The notes under the pieces are model-generated. The model had not been told where the DNA came from. It searched no databases and saw nothing but the letters and a program-made list of their open reading frames with translations. A program made the translations under genes and the position numbers. Positions 45,494 to 54,200 of a stretch of DNA of 64,000 nt are shown here, piece after piece. The first letter of the stretch is position 1; each line of letters begins with the position of its first letter. The stretch is from Deltaproteobacteria bacterium (GTDB taxonomy: Bacteria > Desulfobacterota > Binatia > HRBIN30 > CADEER01), in contig JAJCZJ010000020.1 of assembly GCA_029262455.1 (NCBI GenBank), positions 248,001-312,000 of the forward strand. The letters are read 5' to 3'.

Positions 45494-46302
45494 GTGACGT
45501 CGATCAGCAGCGGCAGCTGTCCATCGCCAGCGCTCTCGAAGACGCGACGCTGACGACATCCGATGTGAAATTCGACTACGACCCGGTCGCCATCATGCCC
45601 GATGTCAGGGTCATGAAAATCGGCGGGCAATCGGTCATGGACCGCGGGCGCACCGCGCTCTTTCCGATCCTCGAAGAAATCGTCGCCAACAAAGATCGAT
45701 TTCACATGCTGCTGTGTTGTGGCGGCGGCACGCGCGCCCGGCACATCTACGCGATCGGCGCCGATCTCGAGATGCCGACCGGAGTCTTGGCGGCCATGGG
45801 CGGCTACGTGCCGATGCAGAACGCCCGCATGCTGCAGATGCTGCTCGCCAAGCACGGCGGCATCTTCATCGACGAAGACGACTTCGTGAAGCTTCCCCTG
45901 TACTTCCAGATGGGGTGTTTGCCGATCATGACCGGCATGCCACCTTTCTCCTACTGGGAAAAGCCGGGCAAGAACGGTCGGATCCCATCAAATCGCACTG
46001 ACGCCGGCGTCTTTTTATCCGCCGAATTCCTCGGCGCACCGCGCGCCATCTTCGTCAAAGACGAAAACGGACTCTATGAGGACGACCCCAAGAAGAACCC
46101 GAAAGCGAAACATATCCCTCGCATCTCAGCCGCCGAGCTGATCGAACGCGATTTGCCCGATTTGGTGGTCGAGCGAGTCGTCATCGACTACCTGACCCGG
46201 GCGCGATTCTGCAAGGAGATACAGATCGTCAACGGTACGGAACGGGGAATGCTCACGCAGGCCCTCGAAGGCGAAGACGTCGGGACCATCATCCACGCCT
46301 GA
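45490..46302 (+). CDS. mosB: Molybdenum storage protein subunit MosB-like
   Basis: A 270-residue paralogue of the preceding gene and the same length as Azotobacter MosB. VMKIGGQSVMDRGRTALFPI (42-61) is closer to MosB than to MosA; CGGGTRARHIYAIGADLEMP and IFVKDENGLYEDDP follow the UMP-kinase-like layout. Overlap of start and stop (ATGA) with the first subunit predicts 1:1 synthesis for a heterohexamer. The presence of both subunits next to modABC supports metal storage rather than pyrimidine kinase function. Whether the cage holds Mo or W cannot be told from sequence. Confidence 0.87.
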   Translation: MSDVDQQRQLSIASALEDATLTTSDVKFDYDPVAIMPDVRVMKIGGQSVMDRGRTALFPILEEIVANKDRFHMLLCCGGGTRARHIYAIGADLEMPTGVLAAMGGYVPMQNARMLQMLLAKHGGIFIDEDDFVKLPLYFQMGCLPIMTGMPPFSYWEKPGKNGRIPSNRTDAGVFLSAEFLGAPRAIFVKDENGLYEDDPKKNPKAKHIPRISAAELIERDLPDLVVERVVIDYLTRARFCKEIQIVNGTERGMLTQALEGEDVGTIIHA

Positions 46303-46308
46303 AGACTG

Positions 46309-47103
46309 ATGCGGCGTCTTCGACGACACTTTGTATTCCTTGCCGCGCTCCTGACAGTCGGCGTGCCGCCCAACGCTTCGGCCGCCGAACACAAAGGCAT
46401 CACGATCGCTGCGGCAATGAGCCTGCGCGACACCATGCCGCGCATGGTCGAGGCCTTTCGCAAACAGTCGGGGGCACCGGAGATCACCATCACCTACGGG
46501 GCTTCGGGCAAGCTGCGACGTCAAGTCGAGGCCGGCGCACCGATCGACGCCGTCATCTTTGCGAGTTCTTCGCATATCGAACGCCTGATCAACGACGGTC
46601 TCGTCGACGCAAACTCGCGGCGTGTCGTCGCTACCAACTCGCTGGTACTGGTCGGTCCAAGCGACGCCAAACCACTGACCTTTTCCACCATCGACTTGAT
46701 CTCTGCGAACGATTTGATCGCCATCGGCGACCCCGAGTCGGTACCAGCCGGTCGCTACGCTCGCGACGCGCTGCGCAGCCTGCACAAGTGGGAGGCGATC
46801 CAATCACAGCTGATCTTCGCCGGCCACGTCGCCGCCGCATTGCAATATGCGCGACGCGGCGAGGTCGCTGCCGCCGTGGTTTACGACACGGATGTCCGCG
46901 ACCCCAGCGGCGTCACCATCCTCGACCGCGCACAAGGCGCTTGGGCACCCGCAATCGAGACGGTCGCGGCAGTGGTCGAAGGGGGGTCGCAACCCACGGC
47001 CCAGGCGTTCGTGGACTTCATGGCTTCCGCAACAGGCCAAGGCATCTTCGCCGCCAACGGCTTCGGCCGCATCCAAAGTGCCCAAGCCGCCAACACGCCG
47101 TGA
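46309..47103 (+). CDS. modA: Molybdate ABC transporter, periplasmic binding protein ModA
   Basis: A 264-residue secreted binding protein (signal FLAALLTVGVPPNASAA). ModA hallmarks: ITIAAAMSLRDTMPRM at the first strand (oxyanion-binding Ser/Ala), YGASGKLRRQVEAGAPID, and GDPESVPAGRYARDAL, which supply the loops that bind MoO4/WO4. Six bases separate it from the MosB-like stop. Binds oxyanion and delivers it to ModBC. Its stop overlaps the ModB GTG. Confidence 0.93.
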   Translation: MRRLRRHFVFLAALLTVGVPPNASAAEHKGITIAAAMSLRDTMPRMVEAFRKQSGAPEITITYGASGKLRRQVEAGAPIDAVIFASSSHIERLINDGLVDANSRRVVATNSLVLVGPSDAKPLTFSTIDLISANDLIAIGDPESVPAGRYARDALRSLHKWEAIQSQLIFAGHVAAALQYARRGEVAAAVVYDTDVRDPSGVTILDRAQGAWAPAIETVAAVVEGGSQPTAQAFVDFMASATGQGIFAANGFGRIQSAQAANTP

Positions 47104-47771
47104 CTTACCCAGCGACCTTTCCCGTCCTTCTCTCCCTTCGCGTCGCGACCACGGCGTTGATCCTCGTAGCTCCGATCGGCATCGCACTGGCGTGGACACA
47201 AGCCCGAAAGACCTACCGACTACGCGCCGTCGTCGACGCAGCGATCTTGCTGCCTCTCGTCTTGCCCCCGTCGGTGATCGGCTACTTTCTCGTCGTCATC
47301 TTCGGGCGCCGCGGACCGATCGGGCAGTGGCTCGGAGAAACGTTCGACGTCCGCCTGATCTTCACTCCGAACGCGGCTATCGTCGCGGCGGCTGTCGTCG
47401 CGTTACCTATGTTGGTGAAAACCGCGCAGCCGGCAATCGAAAGTGTGCCAAGAGATCTCGAAGCGGTGGGTCGCTCGCTCGGCCTTGGTCCGCTGGCGGT
47501 CTTCTTCCGCATCACTTTGCCGTCGGCGTGGCGCGGCATCGTCGCCGGGATCGTACTCGGCTTCGCCCGAGCGGTCGGAGAGTTCGGCGCGACGCTGATG
47601 TTCGCCGGCAACATCCCCGGCCGCACCAACACCATGCCGCTAGAAATTTTCGCCGCCTACCAGGCCGGCGACGACCGCCGTGCCCTGCTTTACGTCGCAA
47701 CGCTCGTGGCGATCTCCTGCCTGGTGGTGCTGGTCGCCACCCGCCTCAATCCACGCGAGGCGACCTCGTGA
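47100..47771 (+). CDS. modB: Molybdate ABC transporter permease ModB
   Basis: A 223-residue inner-membrane permease with five or six helices. The ABC-permease EAA-type loop is DLEAVGRSLGLGPLAVFFRI, followed by TLPSAWRGIVAGIVLGFARAVGEFGAT, a classic ModB/CysT segment. The GTG start overlaps the modA stop (GTGA), and its own stop overlaps modC. Works as a homodimer with ModA and ModC. Confidence 0.92.
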   Translation: MTYPATFPVLLSLRVATTALILVAPIGIALAWTQARKTYRLRAVVDAAILLPLVLPPSVIGYFLVVIFGRRGPIGQWLGETFDVRLIFTPNAAIVAAAVVALPMLVKTAQPAIESVPRDLEAVGRSLGLGPLAVFFRITLPSAWRGIVAGIVLGFARAVGEFGATLMFAGNIPGRTNTMPLEIFAAYQAGDDRRALLYVATLVAISCLVVLVATRLNPREATS

Positions 47772-48658
47772 GCAACACGGAAACCGCCGCCCTCGAAGCG
47801 CGATTGACGATTGCCGTCGGCGGCACGGACGGATTTCGCGTCGACACGGATTTGGCCCTCGCCGGCGGCGTCTTGGTGCTGTTCGGCCCCTCCGGTGCCG
47901 GCAAGTCCCTGACCCTCCAGGCATTGGCCGGGCTCGTACAGCCGGAGCGCGGCTACCTCCGGGTTGGCGGCGAAACCCTCTACGACAGCGAGCAGCGGAT
48001 CGACGTGCCGACCCACAAGCGACGCATCGGCTACGTCCCGCAACACAACTCCCTGTTCCCTTTTTGCAGCGTGGTGCGCAACGTGAGCTTCGGCCTGCCG
48101 CGACGCGAGCGAAGCGACGACCACCCCTACGTGTGCGAGCTTCTCGACGAGCTCGGCATCGCCCACCTCGCCGACGCGCGACCGCCTTCGCTTTCCGGCG
48201 GTGAGCGCCAACGCGTAGCGCTGGCGCGAGCGCTGGCGGTACGACCGCGCCTGCTGCTGCTCGACGAGCCATTTTCGGCTCTCGACCGCGACGGGCGCGA
48301 CGCCCTGCGTGCGACGTTGCGCGCGACCCTCGATCACCACAAAATTCCGGCGGTCTTCGTAACGCACGACCCCGAGGAGGCGGTCGCACTCGGCGACCGC
48401 ATGGTTCGCTACCAGCGCGGCCAAAGTTGCGAAGCAGGAGAACCGACGGTTCTCCTGCCCATGGCGGCACGACTCTCGCTTCAAGCCGAGCAGGTTCGCA
48501 TCGTCAAGTCACCCAATACAAACGGTCGCGAAGTCGAGGCCGTACTGGTGAATGCGCGACTGCGCGGCCCGGCGTCGGCGCTACCTGAAGCAGGGTCCGA
48601 GCCGGTCGAATTGAACGTGCGGCGCGCCACCGGCCCATCAGGGGGGGAGAAATCGTGA
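47768..48658 (+). CDS. modC: Molybdate ABC transporter ATPase ModC
   Basis: A 296-residue ATP-binding subunit. Walker A GPSGAGKS (about 44-51), Q-loop YVPQHN, signature LSGGERQRVALARAL, Walker B LLLLDEPFSALD, and H-loop FVTHD. The C-terminal extension after residue 225 is only about 70 residues and too short for a full tandem MOP/TOBE regulatory domain. The GTG start overlaps the ModB stop and its TGA overlaps the lipoprotein GTG, so transport and the downstream lipoprotein are co-translated. Confidence 0.93.
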   Translation: MSNTETAALEARLTIAVGGTDGFRVDTDLALAGGVLVLFGPSGAGKSLTLQALAGLVQPERGYLRVGGETLYDSEQRIDVPTHKRRIGYVPQHNSLFPFCSVVRNVSFGLPRRERSDDHPYVCELLDELGIAHLADARPPSLSGGERQRVALARALAVRPRLLLLDEPFSALDRDGRDALRATLRATLDHHKIPAVFVTHDPEEAVALGDRMVRYQRGQSCEAGEPTVLLPMAARLSLQAEQVRIVKSPNTNGREVEAVLVNARLRGPASALPEAGSEPVELNVRRATGPSGGEKS

Positions 48659-49158
48659 ACCGGCTCATCCGCTATCACTTCGCCTGCTTGGCAATTCTCC
48701 TCACCATCCTCGGCTCCTGCACGCACTCGCCGCAACCCGAGCGCGCCAACGTCCCGGCGGATCTGCTGATCCAGGTCGAGGTGAACGGCCGAGAACTGCC
48801 ACCCATCAGTGCTTCGACTCTCGCCGCGCCCCCCGACGTACGCGACGAACACCGCACAGCCTGGAAGCTCGATCGATTTGTCGGCGAGATCAGCGCGGCG
48901 CGCAAGCTGGTGGTCGAGCAGGCCGACGGACAGAGAGTCGTCATACCTCTCGGCAACACCGATTCGGCAGCGCCGAACATCGCACTGATACTCAATCGCA
49001 AAGGCGAGGTCCTTGTCGCCGCCCTCGACCCCGAAGACCCCTTCCCCGCCTTTCACGGGCGCGGCGGCAACCGCGGTCGCGGCATGGGCGAGCAATGGGT
49101 ACGGCAACCGAGCTGGCTTCGCCTGCGTTCGCGGACCTCGGAACACCCGTCGGACTAG
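48655..49158 (+). CDS. Small lipoprotein of unknown function, co-translated with modC
   Basis: A 167-residue lipoprotein: signal CLAILLTILGSC (lipobox Cys22), strong ribosome site GGGGGGGAG, and GTGA overlap with modC. The mature part looks like a small beta domain (LLIQVEVNGRELPPIS, TAWKLDRFVGEIS, IALILNRKGEVLVAALDPED) ending in FHGRGGNRGRG. The tight link to modC argues for a role in periplasmic metal-oxyanion handling, possibly sensing or scaffold, but no family is recognised. Confidence 0.7.
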   Translation: MNRLIRYHFACLAILLTILGSCTHSPQPERANVPADLLIQVEVNGRELPPISASTLAAPPDVRDEHRTAWKLDRFVGEISAARKLVVEQADGQRVVIPLGNTDSAAPNIALILNRKGEVLVAALDPEDPFPAFHGRGGNRGRGMGEQWVRQPSWLRLRSRTSEHPSD

Positions 49159-49293
49159 AACCGGAGCAGACTCGTGCGAACCCGCTTTCGATTTCCTCGC
49201 TTGGCAGAGGCGCAACAACATGACAAGCCAAAGCTCAACAACGTAACAAACCAAGCCTTGCAACGATTCCCCTCACTTTTGGAGACGTACTCA

Positions 49294-50274
49294 ATGGTCA
49301 CTCGATCGAACATCACAGTCATTCTATGGGTGGCGACGGTCCTGACGACTGCCTTCATCTCCCCCGTGAACGCGCAATCTGCCGAGACCCCAACCGCGAA
49401 GAGTGCGGACGAATCCGCAGCCGCGACGCCTGGCTCGAAAGGCGAGATCACTCCCACGACAGTGACATCCTTACAAACCATCGAGGGCGTCGTGCTGGAG
49501 ATGGGGGAGGCCGGCAAAAACCGTCGCGACGGCGGCCGGCGCAAAGACAAAGCTCGACGCCGGGACGAGGCCGGCAGCAATGCCGAAGCCCGCACATCCG
49601 GCATCGGTCAAGGCGGCGGCGGAGGTGACGGTAGCGGTGGCGGCAAAGGCCGTGGCGGCGGAGGTGACGGCAGTGGCGGAGGTGACGGCAGTGGCGGCGG
49701 CAAAGGCCGTGGCGGCGGAGGTGGCGGCAGCGGTGGTAGGGGAAGCGGTCGCGGGAACTCCGGCAAACGCAAAGATAGCGACGCAAGATCTTCCCGCATC
49801 GAGGACGGCAACCGGCACGGCCGCGACGCAAAGCGCGACGGTAGCGGTGAAGGCAAAGGCAGGGGCAAAGGCGGAGGCGAAGGTCGCGATCGTCAGAGCG
49901 GTGGCACCGGAAACGGGCCCGGCGGGGAGCAGGCGGCGACGGCGGCGACCAAGCGGGAACGCGGTGGCCAGGACCGACAGCGGCAGCGGCGCTTACGCCG
50001 CGGTCAACTGCTCCTCGATGTCGCAGGCAAGCAGATCGTCGTCGACACCGGCCGCGGACAATCGCGCAGACGCCCCAAATTTGCCGTTGGCGACCGACTC
50101 ACGGTGACCGGGTCCGAAGTCAAGCGCGGGCGACGAAGCGTCTTTGTCGCCACGACAGTGCAACACGGCAGCGACACTTACGAGATCACGCCGGCACGCG
50201 CGCGCCTGACACCAAAACAGGCCAAGCCAACGCCCCAACCGACGACCGGGCCGCACGGCCAGGAAAAATCCTAG
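49294..50274 (+). CDS. Secreted Gly/Arg/Asp-rich protein with interrupted OB-fold-like module
   Basis: A 326-residue exported protein (signal ILWVATVLTTAFISPVNA). An OB-fold-like module starts at TIEGVVLEMGEAGK and resumes after a roughly 180-residue insert at LLLDVAGKQIVVDT, then FAVGDRLTVTGSEVKRGRRS and VFVATTVQHGSDTYEIT. The insert is low-complexity Gly/Ser/Lys/Arg/Asp with near-tandem blocks such as GGGGDGSGGGKGRGG. The module is the same type as in the next gene. Ribosome site GGAG before ATG 49294. A cation- or oxyanion-rich surface is likely. Function unknown. Confidence 0.65.
   Translation: MVTRSNITVILWVATVLTTAFISPVNAQSAETPTAKSADESAAATPGSKGEITPTTVTSLQTIEGVVLEMGEAGKNRRDGGRRKDKARRRDEAGSNAEARTSGIGQGGGGGDGSGGGKGRGGGGDGSGGGDGSGGGKGRGGGGGGSGGRGSGRGNSGKRKDSDARSSRIEDGNRHGRDAKRDGSGEGKGRGKGGGEGRDRQSGGTGNGPGGEQAATAATKRERGGQDRQRQRRLRRGQLLLDVAGKQIVVDTGRGQSRRRPKFAVGDRLTVTGSEVKRGRRSVFVATTVQHGSDTYEITPARARLTPKQAKPTPQPTTGPHGQEKS
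49613..49745 (+). repeat. Imperfect tandem coding repeats (Gly/Ser/Asp/Lys)
   Basis: GGC-rich blocks coding GGGGDGSGGGKGR-type units are reiterated three to four times with small changes inside the Gly-rich exported protein gene. Likely expanded by slippage or unequal exchange. Confidence 0.75.
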
Positions 50275-50290
50275 CCGATCGCCGGGTCGG

Positions 50291-51154
50291 CTATTTCTTC
50301 TTGTCCGGCTTCCACAACGGCTTGCGCCGATCGGTGCGGAGCTCGACGTCCACACCGCCGGAGACGACGCTGCGCACGATCACGAACGGACGGTTCGACA
50401 TGCGCGCGTCGATACGCCACGCCCGCAAGGTGAGCTGGTCGCCGAGCGCGAGCCGCAATCCCGCCGCTTGGCGAAAGACAGCCGGGCCGATGTGGCCGTA
50501 GATGTCGCCTTCAGCGGCGCGGATGAGCACGACGCCGTTTTCTCCGTCGTCCGGAGTCGAGTTCCCCGGCTCGTGCGCCTTCATCCCAAACCCGATGATC
50601 TCGCCGGTGATGCTGTCGAACGGCGACCCATCGTCAGCCGGGTCCGGGCGCTTCCAAAGCCGCTTGCCGGTCTCGTCGCGTACCTCGAGGGTTTTGTCGC
50701 CATTCTTGACCGTTCGCACCGCGATCAGTTGGTAGCCGTCACGCGGTTCGCGCCAGCCCGTGGCAACGAGCTTGTCGCCCAAGGCAATCGGAAACTCCTT
50801 TTCTTTGCGCAAGAACGGCGGTCCGACGTGTAGTATGAGCTCTTCGCCGCTCGCGGTACGCACCGTAATCACCGGCGCGCCGGACGGATTGCCCTCCGAA
50901 CCACCAGCGCGCCGCAGCAGTGTCACCTCGGCCTCCACCGTTTCTTGCGGCCGACCCGAACGATCGCGTTTCCGGCCGTCGAGGCCTCCGCCGGCGCCAC
51001 GCGCTGCGCTGCGCGAGACCTCGGCTGGTGTAGCGGCCGCTTCGGGGACCTCACCATCAGCATAGGCAACACCCACAAATGTCATCATGGCAACGCCTAG
51101 AAGCGCGCCCAGACGTCTGGCTGAAAAATGGACCTCTAACACACGGGAACCCAT
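50291..51154 (-). CDS. Secreted protein with two OB-fold-like modules
   Basis: A 287-residue exported protein. The signal is LGALLGVAMMTFVGVAYA, and GAGAGG precedes the ATG. Two similar modules follow. Module 1: ETVEAEVTLLRRAGG, LILHVGPPFLRK, FPIALGDKLVATGWREPRDG, TVKNGDKTLEVRDETGKRLW. Module 2: SITGEIIGFGMK, GHIGPAVFRQ, LALGDQLTLRAWRIDA, VVSGGVDVELRTDRRKPLW. Such 'HxGP ... GD-x-L-x-x-[TRS]G ... LW' modules occur in MamS/NrfJ-like periplasmic proteins; I know of no fixed biochemical role. It is convergent with the Gly-rich gene and lies at the edge of the molybdenum island. Confidence 0.68.
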   Translation of the reverse strand: MGSRVLEVHFSARRLGALLGVAMMTFVGVAYADGEVPEAAATPAEVSRSAARGAGGGLDGRKRDRSGRPQETVEAEVTLLRRAGGSEGNPSGAPVITVRTASGEELILHVGPPFLRKEKEFPIALGDKLVATGWREPRDGYQLIAVRTVKNGDKTLEVRDETGKRLWKRPDPADDGSPFDSITGEIIGFGMKAHEPGNSTPDDGENGVVLIRAAEGDIYGHIGPAVFRQAAGLRLALGDQLTLRAWRIDARMSNRPFVIVRSVVSGGVDVELRTDRRKPLWKPDKKK

Positions 51155-51284
51155 GCAAGCTTCCTCTCGTTCACAAGCTAAGGCAGGTACGCGCCCGCCA
51201 ACGGCACCGATAACTGCGTCGGCGCAGCGAGGGATACACCCAGGCCTGAAAAATAGGAAACCAGGCCCGGGCGGCAAATTCAAA

Positions 51285-54200
51285 CTACTCGGTGTCGCGA
51301 CGGCGCAGTGCAGCCAACGACAAGCCCAACAAGGACAGCAACATCAGGCCGTAGCCCCAGCCGCCCACGGCGGGCGCCGGAACCACAGCCCCTTGGCCGA
51401 TCGGCGTCGGCGTCGGTGTTGGCGGAACAAGGACCAACTCGACGCACATTCCGTTCGCGTCACACGCCGAGGCCGCGGTCCCGTCCAGACCGTCGTCGCA
51501 CTCCGTCCCTTCCGGTTCCGGAATCGGCATCGACATCGGGTCCGGGCCGGGGCCGGGGCCGGGAATGCCTTGGAGCTGTGCACCTACCGCGCGTCCACCG
51601 CCACCGCGATCCCGATCGTCACACGCGTTGTCGAACTCATTGCAATCGTCAGCAATACACGAGCCGCAGATCCGCGGCACCGCCCCTACACAAGCACCCG
51701 CCTGACAGGCTCCGGCACCCTCGCTGCAAAACAATCGGTCGGTGCAAGCCGACCCGTTCGGTTCCAACTGACACGACGAGTCGCAGCAATCGCCGTCGAA
51801 CATGTTGCCGTCGTCACACGACTCGCCGGTTTCCACGACACCGTTGCCGCAGCCGACAGCGCAGGTATCGACGCACTCGCGGCCCGATTGCGAGGGCACC
51901 CCACAGCCAAAACATCGCTCCTCCTCTGCATTCCAAGCACAAGAAGCAGCAAACGGGTCAATCGTTGGACCTCCGGTAATATGCCATGCCGCCTCACACT
52001 CGCCCTGGGTATCGATTTGGCGGCACTGGCCGATGCGAGTCGTCCGGCTAGCGTCACCATCACACGCGAGCGGCGAGCAAACGTTGACGTCGCAGAAACT
52101 GTTTTCGTTTCGGTTGCGACCACAGCCGCGACAATCCTGAGTCGCCGCATCCCAAGAGCAGGCGATCGGAACCCTACCTCGGAAGCCGATGTAGAATGCA
52201 TCTTCGCATTGCATCTCGGTCGTGCTGGCAAGATCGCGACACGCACCCTGCCCCTGCCCGCCGACTACGGTCGTGCGACCGTCGCAGGTAAAGCCGCCGG
52301 TGAGGCATGTATTGAATTCCGATTGGTTGCGCGATCCCCCACAATTGCCAGACCAACGGCAAGCGATGGGCTCGTCCTGTTTGTTGACATAGAAAGCCAT
52401 CTCGCAGGTCGGCTGGTCGCTAAACTGTCTACACGACCCCCCGCTGCTACGACCGAAACTGTTTTTGTTCCCTCGTCCGGCGAAGACCGTTCGCGTCGGA
52501 TCACGCGGGCAAGTCGGCGGCTCCGCGTCGGCGAGGCAGGCGTTCAACGAATCGTAGTTCGACGTCCCCAGGCAGAAGTCCGTCGCCACGTTCCACACAC
52601 AGGCGACCGGAACATAGTCGTCGGCGCTCTCGTAGAAGGCCGTTTCGCACATTGCCTGGTCGCCGTCGAATTGTCGGCAAGCGCCACCCCGCCTTCCAGA
52701 TCCGGTTTCGCCGAAGCCAAGCAAGACACTGCGCGCCGCACAGGTTGCTGTCGCCGGCTGGGGTGTACGCAAACACGAGTTCAAACGACTATTTGCATCA
52801 TTCGAGCCGCGGCAATCACCGTCATCCCACCAACAGGCAACGGCATCCCCGGAGTCGCTTTCGACGTAGAACGAGTTCTCACACATGGTCTGATCACCGT
52901 CCAATTGGCGACAGACGGCCGTGTTGTTTTCTCCGAAGCCGAGAACAGTCGTCCGCCCCGGATCGAGCGTGCATTCGGCGTCGGGTAGGCACACGTTTTC
53001 GTCAGCGTTGTCATCACCGGAACCACGGCAGTTAGACCCGTCCCACCAACAGGCTACGCCAAAACCGCTGTCAAAACTCTGGTAATACGCGTTTTCACAA
53101 ACAGTCTCGTCGTCCAAGGCGCGGCACGTGCGGGCGCCGTCGTTACTCTCGTCGAACGAACCAAAGCCGAGGAGAACAGACCGCGCCCCGCCGCCACAGA
53201 CCGCATCGGCCACCAGCGGCGGCTCGTCATACAAGCATTCATTGTGAAAGAAGAACCTGCCACTGGTACCACGACACTCGTCGCCGTCCCACCAGCACGC
53301 CACCGGTATCGGTCCCTCGTCGCTGATGTAGTAGGTATCCTCACAGACAGCTTCGCTCGTACCATCGAGCACCCGGCAGGGCCTCGAGCCGTTGCCGCCA
53401 CGTCCGATCTGGGTCGTCCGATCTGCATCGAGAGTGCAGGTCACCGGCGTCGCCACCGCCCCGCCGCGGCACGCGTCTTCGTTACTATTGTCGCTAGAAG
53501 AACCGTTGCACGTAAAGCCGTCCCACCAGCAAGCAACGCCAGCCCCGCTACCGATGTTCTCGTAGAACGCCATGTTGCACATCGCCGCGCCGGCGCTGTC
53601 GAGGGAATGGCATGCCGCGCCGGCGTTCCCCAAACTGGCGTTGCCGGCATTGCCAAAGCCCACGGAGATCGTACGGTTCGGGTCGCCGAGACAGGTCGCG
53701 TCCGGTCCAATCGGATCTAGTACGCAGGCGTTCTGCTGGTCAAACTGGCCACCGGATCCGAGGCAAAGGCCGGTAGAAAACCAACATGCAACTGGAAATC
53801 CTTCCCGTTCGTCTTCGTAGAATGCGTCGTCGCACATCGCCTCAACGCCATCGAAGACCCGGCAGGGGCTTTGGCCGCCCCCACCAAAGCCAAGGAGGGT
53901 GTTGCGACCACCGAGGGCGCACTCAGCCGAATCGACTCGGCAGGCATCGTCACCCCCTTGTCTCCGGGTCGAGCCCCTACACTCGGCCCCATCCCACCAG
54001 CAACCAACGCCGCGTCCCCTCCGCCGGCTCATGTACCAGGAGTTCTCGCAGGTGGTCTCGTCGCCATCGTACTGGCGACACGAGCCGCCGTTCTGGCCCA
54101 GACCTCTAGCAATCGAGCCAAAACCGATGAAATTGCTTCGACCCGGATCGCCGGCGCACTCCTGCGCGACGCAGGCATTGACCGCACAGTCTTCGTTCCG

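Noticed and set aside
49448-49868. Antisense low-complexity frames at the Gly-rich protein
   Set aside because: They repeat the Gly-tract complement and have no start signals.
51087-52988. 633-codon plus-strand frame across the repeat protein
   Set aside because: It is the antisense shadow of a Cys-rich GC-biased repeat gene; the composition (Arg, Thr, Ala) is typical of such shadows.
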